Positions 50,053 to 56,873 of a stretch of DNA of 56,873 nt are shown here, in pieces (within the stretch, counting starts at the first letter, position 1; every line of letters starts with the position of its first letter). Below the pieces are notes generated by a model. It saw only the letters and a list, made by a program, of their open reading frames with translations. It did not search any database and was not told the origin of the DNA. The position numbers and the translations under genes are program-made. The DNA is from Siccirubricoccus soli (GTDB lineage Bacteria; Pseudomonadota; Alphaproteobacteria; Acetobacterales; Acetobacteraceae): positions 1 through 56,873 of the forward strand of contig NZ_JAMZIK010000103.1 of assembly GCF_024178315.1 (NCBI RefSeq). Direction: 5' to 3'.

Positions 50053-51705
50053 ATGGCGGAGCTGCAGTTCCTGGTGGAGCTGGCGGGAGAGGCGGCCCTC
50101 CTGCTCTGGGGTCTGCACATGGTGCAGAGCGGCGTGCAGCGCGCCTTCGGGGACCGGCTGCGGCGCTGGCTTGGCATTGCCCTCGGCGGCACGCGGCGGG
50201 CCTTCCTGGCCGGGCTCGGCGTCACCGCGCTGCTGCAAAGCAGTACGGCGACGGCCATGCTGCTCGGCTCCTTCGCTGCTGCCGGCGCCGTCACCTTGGT
50301 GCCGGCGCTCGCGGCGCTGCTCGGGGCCAATCTCGGCACGGCGCTGATCGTGCAGCTCCTCTCCTTCAACGTGGTCGCCGTCTTCCCGGCGCTGGTGCTG
50401 GCGGGGGTGATCGCCTTCCGCCGCGGCAGCGCCAGCCGGGTGCGGGATCTCGGCCGGGTGGCGATCGGCCTCGGCCTCGTGCTGCTCGCCCTGCACCTCA
50501 TGCTGCAAAGCCTGGCGCCGGTGGAGGCCTCGCCGGGGCTGAAGGCGGTGCTGGCCGTGATGGCCGACCGGCCGCTGCCCAACCTGCTGCTGGCCACGCT
50601 GCTCGCCTGGGCGGCGCATTCCAGCATCGCCGGGCTGCTGGTCATCGCCTCGCTGGCCGGCAGCGGCGTGCTGGGGGTGGAGGCCTCGCTCGCCATGGTG
50701 CTCGGCGCCAATCTCGGCAGCGCGCTGAACCCGGTGCTGGAAGCCGGCGGCGACCCGGCGGACCGGGCGCGGCTGCACCTGCCGCTCGGCAACCTGCTGA
50801 ACCGGCTGGCGGGCTGCCTGATCGGCCTCGCCCTGCTGCCCTGGGCGGCCGAGGCGCTGGCGGCGCTGGACCCCGCCCCGGCGCGGCTGGTGGCCAATGC
50901 GCATCTCGTCTTCAATCTGGCGATGGCGCTGCTGGCCTGGCCGCTGCTGCGGCCGCTGGCCGCCCTGCTCCAACGCCTGCTGCCGGAACGCCCGGCGCAG
51001 GACGAGGCGGCGCCGCGCTACCTGGAGGAAGCGGCGCTGGCCCGGCCCGGCCTCGCCCTGGCCAATGCGGCGCGGGAGATCCTGCGCATGGCGGATGCGC
51101 TGGAGGCGATGCTGCGCGGCTCCGCTGCCGCCTTCGCCGGCACCGAGCGCGACGCCGCCCGCGCCGTGGGGCGGATGGATGATGCGGTGGATGCGCTGCA
51201 CCGCGCGGTGCACGATTATCTCGGCCGCATCGACCGCATGGCGCTGGAGCCGGGCGAGGCGGCGCGGCTGGAGGAGCTGCAGGCCTTCGCCATCGCCATC
51301 GAGCACGCGGCGGATGTGGTGGCGCGGGACCTGACCCAGCATGCGGCGAAGCGGCTGCGCCGCGGCCTCGACCTCTCGCCGGAGGAGCTGGCCGACCTCG
51401 CCGCCCTGCATGAGGCGGTGCGGGAGCAGCTTCACCTGGCCGTGGCGGTGCTGCTGCATGGCGATGCGGCGGCGGCCAAGCGCCTGGTGCGAGGGAAGGA
51501 GGCGCTGCGCGGCGCGGAGCGGGAGGCGGTGCGCCGCCTGACCGAGGCCGGGGGCGGCGCCGCGGCCGGGCTGCTGCTGGATGCGGTGCGCGACCTGCGC
51601 CGCGTGGGTGGCCACCTGGCCGCCGCCGCCTACCCGCTGCTGGAACGGCGGGGCGAGCTGCTGCCGAGCCGGCTGGTGCCGGAGCTGGCGGGGGAGGAGC
51701 GGTAA
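50053..51705 (+). CDS. Na/Pi cotransporter (NptA/PhoU-domain) family protein
   Basis: 550 residues. The N-terminal 310 residues are a membrane domain with the two-fold family repeat: LGVTALLQSSTATAMLLGSF and LLATLLAWAAHSSIAGLLVI, each with Gln/His-Ser-Ser motifs, and GANLGTALIVQ matched by GANLGSALNPV. The C-terminal 200 residues are helical and PhoU-like (DAVDALHRAVHDYLGRID, FAIAIEHAADVVARDL). It imports or exports phosphate with Na+. The ATG at 50053 starts just before the first helix; an in-frame GTG-type start at 49963 would add 30 residues. It opens a set of phosphate-related genes. Confidence 0.87.
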   Translation: MAELQFLVELAGEAALLLWGLHMVQSGVQRAFGDRLRRWLGIALGGTRRAFLAGLGVTALLQSSTATAMLLGSFAAAGAVTLVPALAALLGANLGTALIVQLLSFNVVAVFPALVLAGVIAFRRGSASRVRDLGRVAIGLGLVLLALHLMLQSLAPVEASPGLKAVLAVMADRPLPNLLLATLLAWAAHSSIAGLLVIASLAGSGVLGVEASLAMVLGANLGSALNPVLEAGGDPADRARLHLPLGNLLNRLAGCLIGLALLPWAAEALAALDPAPARLVANAHLVFNLAMALLAWPLLRPLAALLQRLLPERPAQDEAAPRYLEEAALARPGLALANAAREILRMADALEAMLRGSAAAFAGTERDAARAVGRMDDAVDALHRAVHDYLGRIDRMALEPGEAARLEELQAFAIAIEHAADVVARDLTQHAAKRLRRGLDLSPEELADLAALHEAVREQLHLAVAVLLHGDAAAAKRLVRGKEALRGAEREAVRRLTEAGGGAAAGLLLDAVRDLRRVGGHLAAAAYPLLERRGELLPSRLVPELAGEER

Positions 51706-51707
51706 GC

Positions 51708-52463
51708 CTACCCCGTCACCCAGCCGCTGCGCAGCGCCTGCGCCCAGGCGGGGCTGTCATTCGCCTCCGCCCGCCGCGCCGCCGCTTCCCAGTCATAGGC
51801 CAGGGCACGGAACTCGCAGCCGAGCAGCGCGCCATCCGGCCCCAGCTCCAGCAGCGCATAGCGGGCCGCCGGGCTGCCGGTCTCCGAGACATGCGGCTCG
51901 GCCGCCATTGGGTCGGCATAGGCGGGGCAGCCGACGCTGCCGGGGTTCACCACCGCCCGCCCATCCGGCAGATGCACCAGCCGCGGCTGGTGGCTATGGG
52001 CGCAGAGCACCAGCCTCTCCCCGGTCGCCGGCCCCAGCCGCGCCGCGATCGCCGCCGCCGGCGCCAGAGCCAGCCGCCCCGCCGCCACCTCTTCCAGCAG
52101 ATAGGCGTTGTCGTCCGCCGGGCAGGCATGGAAGGCCAGCACCCCCGGCAGCGGCCGCAGCAGCGGCGGGAGCGCCCTCAGCCAGTCCTGCTGCGCCGCG
52201 CTGGTCTCCGCCCGCGCATAGCGGTCCGAGGGCAGGCGCTCCGCCAACGCCGCATCCGCCACCCAGCGGTCGTGGTTGCCGCGGAGCGTCGGCATGCCTG
52301 TGGCCATCAGCGCGGCGCAGCTTTCCGCCGGCCAGAGCGGGCCGGAGATGCAGTCGCCGAGATTGACCATGGCCCCGGCGCCGGCCGCCTTCACATCCGC
52401 CAGCACCGCCTCCAGCGCGGGGACATTGCCATGCACATCCGCCAGAACCGCAAGCCTGGTCAT
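51708..52463 (-). CDS. Metallophosphoesterase
   Basis: 251-residue calcineurin-like phosphoesterase. All blocks are visible: LAVLADVHGNVPALEAVL (D-x-H), VNLGDCISGPLWP (GD), LRGNHDRWV (GNH[DE]), and the later His-containing CAHSHQPRLVHL (GHSH-like) with VNPGSVGCP. The YfcE/DUF2436-like arrangement suggests a cytoplasmic phosphodiesterase; substrate unknown. It is convergent with the Na/Pi gene (2 bases apart) and its start overlaps the PhoX gene end by 4 bases, so it is cotranscribed with phoX. Confidence 0.87.
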   Translation of the reverse strand: MTRLAVLADVHGNVPALEAVLADVKAAGAGAMVNLGDCISGPLWPAESCAALMATGMPTLRGNHDRWVADAALAERLPSDRYARAETSAAQQDWLRALPPLLRPLPGVLAFHACPADDNAYLLEEVAAGRLALAPAAAIAARLGPATGERLVLCAHSHQPRLVHLPDGRAVVNPGSVGCPAYADPMAAEPHVSETGSPAARYALLELGPDGALLGCEFRALAYDWEAAARRAEANDSPAWAQALRSGWVTG

Positions 52464-54436
52464 GTCTCGCTTCCTCCTACCCTCCCGCCGCCGATCCGGG
52501 TGATGGCGATGACCGAGGGCCTGGGCGGCATCCCCTCCACGAAATCCGGCCAGCGGGTGGAGGGCTGCTCGAAGCTGCTCCCCGCACCTTCTCCCGGATG
52601 CTGGATGGACAGGAAGAGGGTAGTATCGTCCGGCGTGAAGCAGGGGCCGCAGACCTCGGCGCCGACCGGCGCCTGGTAGAAGCAGCGCGTCAGCGCCCGG
52701 CCCGCGCCGGCGGTATCCGCGGCATAGAGCCCGTCGGCGATGCCCGCCGCGTCATCCGCGCCATCGGTCGCGATCCAGATGCGGCCCTTGCTGTCGAAGG
52801 CGCAATTGTCGGGGCAGGAGAGCCAGCCCTCCTGGCTCGTCGCCCGGTGATACTGCGTGCCGGGATCGACGCCGGGCTTGCCGGCGGCGAGGAAGATGCC
52901 CCAGTGCGCCTCCGCCGCCGCATGGTCCACCGCCGCCGTGCCGGCGCCGGGCGGGATGATCTCCACCACATGCCCATGCGTGTTGCGCGGCCGCGGATTG
53001 GCGGGGGCCGCCTGCTCCGCCGTGCGGCGGGTGTTGTTGGTCAGCATCACATAGACGCGGCCATTGGCCCGGTTGGTCTCCACATCCTCCGGCCGGTCCA
53101 TCGGCGTCGCGCCCAGCAGGTCGGCGGCCCGCCGTGCCTCGATCACCACATCGGCCTGGCTGTGGAAGCCATTCTCCGGCGTCAGCTTGCCCTCGCCCTG
53201 CACCAGGCGCAGCCAGCGCAGCGTGCCATCCGCCGCGAACTGCGCGACATGCAGCACGCCATCATCCAGCAGGTCGCGGTTCGCCGCCGCATCGTCCGGC
53301 ACGAAGGGGCGGCTGGTGACGAATTTGTAGAGGTATTCGAAGCGTTCGTCGTCGCCCATGTAGAAGGCCACGCGGCCATCCGGGCAGAGCGCATGGGTGC
53401 AGCCCTCATGCTTCAGCCGGCCGAGCGCGGTGCGCTTCACCGGCACGCTCTGCGGGTCGTAGGGGTCGAACTCCACCACCCAGCCGAAGCGGTTCGGCTC
53501 GTTCGGCTCGCGGTCCAGGTCGAAGCGCGCCTCGTGCCGCGGCCAGGAATAGACGGCCTCCCGGCCGATGCCGTAGCGCTTGTAATGCGCCGCCTGCGGA
53601 CCGGTCTCCGCCGCCGCGCCGCCGAAATAGTAGTTCGTGTTCTCCTCGCAGGTCAGCACCGTGCCCCAGGGCGTGTTGCCGCCGGCGCAGTTGTTGAGCA
53701 TGCCGAGCACCTGGCGGCCTGCGGGGTCGGCACTCGTCCGCATCCGCGCATGGCCGGCGGCCGGGCCGCTGAGGCGGATGGGCGTGGTGGCGGTGATGCG
53801 GCGGTTGTAGCGGCTGTCCTTCACATAGGACCAGTCGGCGCCCTCGCGCCGCACCTCCACCACGCTGCCGCCATGCGCCGCCATCTCGATCCGCGCCTGC
53901 TCGGCGGAGACACGCTGCCGCCGGGCACCGTCGCTGCCCTCGCCAAGCGCCGGGAACATCTGCGCCGCGCCGGTATATTCATGGTTCACCACCAGCAGCC
54001 CGTGGTCGCTGGCGCGGCTGCCGCGGGGTAGGGGGAAGAAATCCAGATAGTCGTTGTTATAGCCGAATTGCCGCGCCTGGGCCTCGGCGCTCTGGCGCCG
54101 CGGGTCGAAATCCGGGGCGTCGGCCAGGATCGGGTCGCCCCAGCGCAGCACCACCTGGATGCGGTGCCCCTCCGCCACCGCATCGCCCTGCGCAAGCTGG
54201 TGCCGCAATTCGGGAAAGGTGAGGGTGGAGGGTCCGGCCTCCGGGCTGTTGCCGGAGGAATGCGCCACCGGCGCCGCCGCATTGCCCTGCGCCGTGCCGG
54301 CCAGCAGCGCCGCGGCGCCGGCGAGCAGCGTGCCGCGGCGGGACAGCCGCGCCGCGATCAGCGCGCCGATCGGGGTGCCGGGCGCCGGGTTGCTGCGGCC
54401 GAGATCCTCCAGCGCCTCGGGGTCGTCGATCGGCAT
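52460..54436 (-). CDS. phoX: PhoX-family alkaline phosphatase (DUF839)
   Basis: 658-residue exported phosphatase. The N-terminal region contains a Tat-type signal (RLSRRGTLLAGAAALLAG) about 35 residues in, as usual for PhoX. The catalytic beta-propeller shows DHGLLVVNHEYTGAAQMFP, LNNCAGGNTPWGTVLTCEEN, GRLKHEGCTHALCPDGRVAF, YMGDDERFEYLYKFV and LSCPDNCAFDSKGRIWIATD, matching Ca/Fe-binding segments of the family. It releases phosphate from organic esters in the periplasm. ATG 54436 has AGGAGG 7 bases upstream. No clear Pho box is seen. Confidence 0.92.
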   Translation of the reverse strand: MPIDDPEALEDLGRSNPAPGTPIGALIAARLSRRGTLLAGAAALLAGTAQGNAAAPVAHSSGNSPEAGPSTLTFPELRHQLAQGDAVAEGHRIQVVLRWGDPILADAPDFDPRRQSAEAQARQFGYNNDYLDFFPLPRGSRASDHGLLVVNHEYTGAAQMFPALGEGSDGARRQRVSAEQARIEMAAHGGSVVEVRREGADWSYVKDSRYNRRITATTPIRLSGPAAGHARMRTSADPAGRQVLGMLNNCAGGNTPWGTVLTCEENTNYYFGGAAAETGPQAAHYKRYGIGREAVYSWPRHEARFDLDREPNEPNRFGWVVEFDPYDPQSVPVKRTALGRLKHEGCTHALCPDGRVAFYMGDDERFEYLYKFVTSRPFVPDDAAANRDLLDDGVLHVAQFAADGTLRWLRLVQGEGKLTPENGFHSQADVVIEARRAADLLGATPMDRPEDVETNRANGRVYVMLTNNTRRTAEQAAPANPRPRNTHGHVVEIIPPGAGTAAVDHAAAEAHWGIFLAAGKPGVDPGTQYHRATSQEGWLSCPDNCAFDSKGRIWIATDGADDAAGIADGLYAADTAGAGRALTRCFYQAPVGAEVCGPCFTPDDTTLFLSIQHPGEGAGSSFEQPSTRWPDFVEGMPPRPSVIAITRIGGGRVGGSET

Positions 54437-54518
54437 GCTCCGCCTCCTGCTCAAGCGGCGGCACGCTACACCTGCGCCGGGGCGGCGTGTATTACGGCAG
54501 GATGACGGCGAGCCGAGT

Positions 54519-54986
54519 TTACCAGCCCGGCGCCAGCGCGGCCTGGCCGCCGATCGGGCCGGTGCGGCTGTCGAGCCGCCCTTCGGCGTAGCGCCAGGTG
54601 GTGGCCACCGGCCCGGCCCGGTAGCGCGGCAGGGTTACCAGCAGGGCGCCGTCGCGCAGCTCCACCCGCGGCTCCGCACTGCAGGTGCCGAAGGCGGGGG
54701 AGAGACGCGGCCGCGCCCCGCCGAGGTCGATGATCCGGAATTCCGCGGCGCAGGCATAGCTGCCGGTGTTGATGCGCAGCAGGGCGAAGCGGGCCGGGCC
54801 CTCGGCATACTGGCCGATGAGATCGATCCCGCGCGCGCTCGCCTCGCTGTGCAGCAGGGTGCCGTTCACCAGCACGCGAAAGGGGCCCTGCGCCGCCCCC
54901 ACCACCTCCACCCGCGGTGGCGAGTCCGCCAGGGCCGGGCCGGCCAGCGCGGCCCAGAGCAGTGCAGCCATCACGAGCATGCGCAC
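54519..54986 (-). CDS. Small secreted protein of unknown function
   Basis: 155 residues. Signal peptide MLVMAALLWAALAGPALA cleaved before DSPPRVEVVG. The mature part is beta-rich with two Cys that may pair (SYACAAEFRI and AFGTCSAEPRV), and segments such as PFRVLVNGTLLHSE and LLVTLPRYRAGPV. No recognised domain. The start is either GTG 54986 or the ATG two codons later (54980). It lies upstream of phoX on the same strand with about 80 bases between. Confidence 0.6.
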   Translation of the reverse strand: MRMLVMAALLWAALAGPALADSPPRVEVVGAAQGPFRVLVNGTLLHSEASARGIDLIGQYAEGPARFALLRINTGSYACAAEFRIIDLGGARPRLSPAFGTCSAEPRVELRDGALLVTLPRYRAGPVATTWRYAEGRLDSRTGPIGGQAALAPGW

Positions 54987-55116
54987 GGCGCCATCCCCTT
55001 ATCCGGTGCGGCGAGTTCCTCTTCACCTAGGTGACGCCCGGAAGGGTAACCAAGGGCTTAACCCTGCCCTCAGGGAAACCGCGCAGCCGGCCGCTTCCTG
55101 GCGGCCGGCGCCCGCC

Positions 55117-55920
55117 TCAGCGCAGCAGCAGGAAGGCGAGCATCACCGCGCCCAGCACGATGCGGTACCAGCCGAAGGGGGTGAAGCCGATGCGGGTAAT
55201 GGCCGAGAGCACCCAGCGCACCGTCACGAGCGCGACGAGGAAGGCGGCGACGAACCCCACCGCGATCTGCCCCAGCCCGTCCACCGAGAGCTCGCTCCGC
55301 ACCTTCAGCAGGGAATAGGCGCTGGCCGCCAGCATGGTGGGGATGGCCAGCACGAAGCTGAACTCCGCCGCCGTCCGCCGGTCCACGCCCAGCAGCAGGG
55401 CGGTGATGATGGTGGCGCCGGAGCGGGAGGTGCCCGGGATCATCGCCAGCGCCTGGCCGAAGCCCACCAGCAGCGCCGTCAGCGGCCCGATCTCCGGCAC
55501 GGAATGGATGTTCGGCGCCGGCCGCAGCCGCTCGATCAGGATGATCGCCACGCCGCCGATGATGAGGGCGCAGGAGACCACCCAGGGGCTGAACAGCACT
55601 TCCGTGATCGTCTTGTGCAGGGTCGCGCCGATCAGCATGGCCGGCAGGAAGGCCAGCGCCAGGTTGACCACGTAGTAGCGCTCCCGCCCCGGCTGCCAGA
55701 AGCGCAGCAGGAGGTTCAGCAGGGTGTCCCGGAACACCACCACCACGGCGAGGATGGCGCCGAGCTGGATGGAGATCTCGAAGACCTTCCCGGGCGGTCC
55801 CTGGAAGCCGATCAGCTCCCCGAGGAGGATGAGGTGGCCGGTGGAGGAGATGGGCAGGAATTCGGTCAGCCCCTCCAGCACCCCCATGGCGAGGGCGGAG
55901 AGCAGATCGGCGAAGGACAT
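55117..55920 (-). CDS. uppP: Undecaprenyl-diphosphatase UppP (BacA)
   Basis: 267-residue polytopic membrane enzyme that recycles undecaprenyl pyrophosphate, the lipid carrier for peptidoglycan and other glycans. Diagnostic motifs: ALAMGVLEGLTEFLPISSTG with the catalytic Glu and Ser/Thr at the N-terminus, and the second motif QALAMIPGTSRSGATII near residue 160. Normal length. Contributes bacitracin tolerance in other bacteria. Stands alone here. Confidence 0.96.
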   Translation of the reverse strand: MSFADLLSALAMGVLEGLTEFLPISSTGHLILLGELIGFQGPPGKVFEISIQLGAILAVVVVFRDTLLNLLLRFWQPGRERYYVVNLALAFLPAMLIGATLHKTITEVLFSPWVVSCALIIGGVAIILIERLRPAPNIHSVPEIGPLTALLVGFGQALAMIPGTSRSGATIITALLLGVDRRTAAEFSFVLAIPTMLAASAYSLLKVRSELSVDGLGQIAVGFVAAFLVALVTVRWVLSAITRIGFTPFGWYRIVLGAVMLAFLLLR

Positions 55921-56026
55921 GCGGCGTTCTGGCTCCGATGCGCGCGAAGCCTATACAGGCGCCCGCCTGCAGCCGCGAGTGCCGGTCTGGCGGGCGCGCA
56001 GCTTCGGCCACGCCCCCGCCAGACTC

Positions 56027-56090
56027 ATGGTTTCCAAAGGCCTTTCGGCCTTTGGCGGGGAGAGTTTGAGAGGGGCAGAGCCCCTCTCAG
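56027..56090 (+). repeat. Double-hairpin repeat (copy d)
   Basis: Clearest copy of the family at 20912, 24149 and 26048: AAAGGCC-TTTC-GGCCTTT followed by GAGAGGGGC-AGA-GCCCCTCTC. The minus-strand TRAP gene ends inside it, so here it is probably that gene's terminator. Confidence 0.8.
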
Positions 56091-56873
56091 CGTGTCTGGG
56101 CGGCCGCCGGGAACGCAAAATTGTCGAAGCTGCTCTCCGCCACCCGGAACCACTGGTATTCCTCGTCCCGGTAGGCGCGGTAGGCGTTCCAGATCTTCTT
56201 GAACCGCTCGTTCCGGCCGGACATCTCCTCGTACAGCCCGTGCGCCTCGCGCCAGGCCGCCTGCATGATGTCCCGCGGCCAGAACCGGAGCTGCGCGCCT
56301 GCCGCCACCAGCCGCCGCAGCGCCTGCGGGTTCAGGTGGTCGTAGCGCGCCAGCATCTCGCCATTCGCTTCATTGGCGGCGACTTCCAGCGCCGCCTTGT
56401 AGCTGGCCGGCAGCGCCTCGAAGCTGCGCTGGTTGAGCAGCAGGTGCAGATGCGCCCCCGGCTCCCAGAAGCCCGGCGCGTAGTAGTTCCGCGCGACGCG
56501 GACGAAGCCGAGCTTCTCGTCGTCATAGGGGCCGACGAATTCCACCGCGTCCAGCGTCCCACGCTCCAGCGAGGGGTAGATGTCCGAGGCGGCGATCTGG
56601 GTCGGCACCGCGCCGAGCTTGCGGAAGATCTCGCCGGCCAGGCCGGCGATGCGGAATTTCAGCCCTTTCAGCTCGTCCAGGCTCTTGATTTCGTTGCGGA
56701 ACCAGCCGCCCATCTGGGCGCCGGTGTCGCCCGCCGGGAAGCCGACGATGCCGTAGTCGCGGAACAGCTCCGCCGCCAGCTCGTTGCCGCCGCCATATTG
56801 CAGCCAGGCCAGGTTCTGCCGGGCGTTCAGCCCGAAGGGCAGGGCGGTGAAGAAGGCGAAGGAGGGGTCCTTG
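56087..56873 (-). CDS. TRAP transporter substrate-binding protein DctP, C-terminal part
   Basis: Minus-strand frame that continues through the right edge of the window, so the N-terminus with its signal peptide is missing; about 261 residues are present. Segments: FTALPFGLNARQNLAWLQYG, AGDTGAQMGGWFRNEIKS, LDELKGLKFRIAGLAGEIFR, YPSLERGTLDAVEFVGPYDD and YYAPGFWEPGAHLHLLLNQR. The conserved Arg in KFRIAG binds the substrate carboxylate in DctP proteins, and the FWEPG region is typical of keto-acid-binding TRAP proteins. Partner membrane genes are not visible. Confidence 0.92.
   Translation of the reverse strand, partial: KDPSFAFFTALPFGLNARQNLAWLQYGGGNELAAELFRDYGIVGFPAGDTGAQMGGWFRNEIKSLDELKGLKFRIAGLAGEIFRKLGAVPTQIAASDIYPSLERGTLDAVEFVGPYDDEKLGFVRVARNYYAPGFWEPGAHLHLLLNQRSFEALPASYKAALEVAANEANGEMLARYDHLNPQALRRLVAAGAQLRFWPRDIMQAAWREAHGLYEEMSGRNERFKKIWNAYRAYRDEEYQWFRVAESSFDNFAFPAAAQTR

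Noticed and set aside
50002-51615. Minus-strand frame of 537 codons opposite the Na/Pi cotransporter gene
   Set aside because: Gln/Arg/His-rich shadow of a membrane-protein gene with family motifs on the other strand.

Overview
The window is about 57 kb of very GC-rich DNA (roughly 70% or more) with dense, overlapping genes. The gene neighbourhoods point to an alphaproteobacterium: mutY / DUF721 / DsbA-like / smc, metX-metW, chorismate mutase-hisC-tyrC and hemJ-rho. Protein character and the type of intergenic palindromes suggest Acetobacteraceae (Roseomonas-like). That placement is inference; no rRNA or other taxonomic marker is present. I saw no tRNA, rRNA, CRISPR array, insertion sequence or prophage.

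Layout. 1-3.8 kb: 5' part of smc, a DsbA-like oxidoreductase and a DUF721 (DciA-like) gene on the minus strand, with mutY diverging head to head. 3.9-5.2 kb: an MFS transporter. 5.1-9.9 kb: a polysaccharide block (YdcF-like protein, GT2 glycosyltransferase, CelD/BcsL-like acyltransferase, small membrane protein, O-antigen-ligase-type membrane protein). 10.2-15.1 kb: methionine genes metX-metW diverge from an aromatic/histidine operon (chorismate mutase, hisC, tyrC). 15.2-22.1 kb: an OmpA-domain remnant, then an iron operon (TonB receptor, DUF3649, PepSY membrane protein, DUF3325, DUF4198) facing a 2-oxoglutarate/Fe(II) oxygenase. 22.2-24.0 kb: HxlR regulator plus MATE exporter behind a double palindromic operator. 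24.3-28.9 kb: hemH, a HAD phosphatase, a MORN protein, hemJ and rho. 29.2-33.4 kb, minus strand: an HExxH protein, CorA, mtnB-mtnD-mtnC (methionine salvage) and tatA.

34-45.8 kb is one long plus-strand sulfur operon. A sulfonate half (TauD-like protein, SfnB-like acyl-CoA dehydrogenase, TctC-type binding protein, SsuD-like monooxygenase, ABC importer) is followed by a sulfate half (Sbp, CysT, CysW, CysA). Unrecognised small proteins are scattered in it, and a short Cys-containing leader ORF precedes it. 46-49.5 kb, minus strand: an FkbH-like protein with its acyl carrier protein, and a luciferase-like oxidoreductase. 49.6-54.4 kb: genes with a phosphate theme (Na/Pi cotransporter family, metallophosphoesterase, PhoX). 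54.5-56.9 kb: a small secreted protein, uppP and the C-terminal part of a TRAP binding protein.

Four kinds of intergenic palindromic repeat are interspersed. One kind begins with TAGAGC, and four separate genes use that TAG as their stop codon. The best candidates for undescribed biology are the sulfur-operon leader and its microproteins, the TauD-like protein with a missing iron ligand, the redoxin-like/2OG oxygenase fusion, the structured metX leader and the stop-codon-donating repeats.
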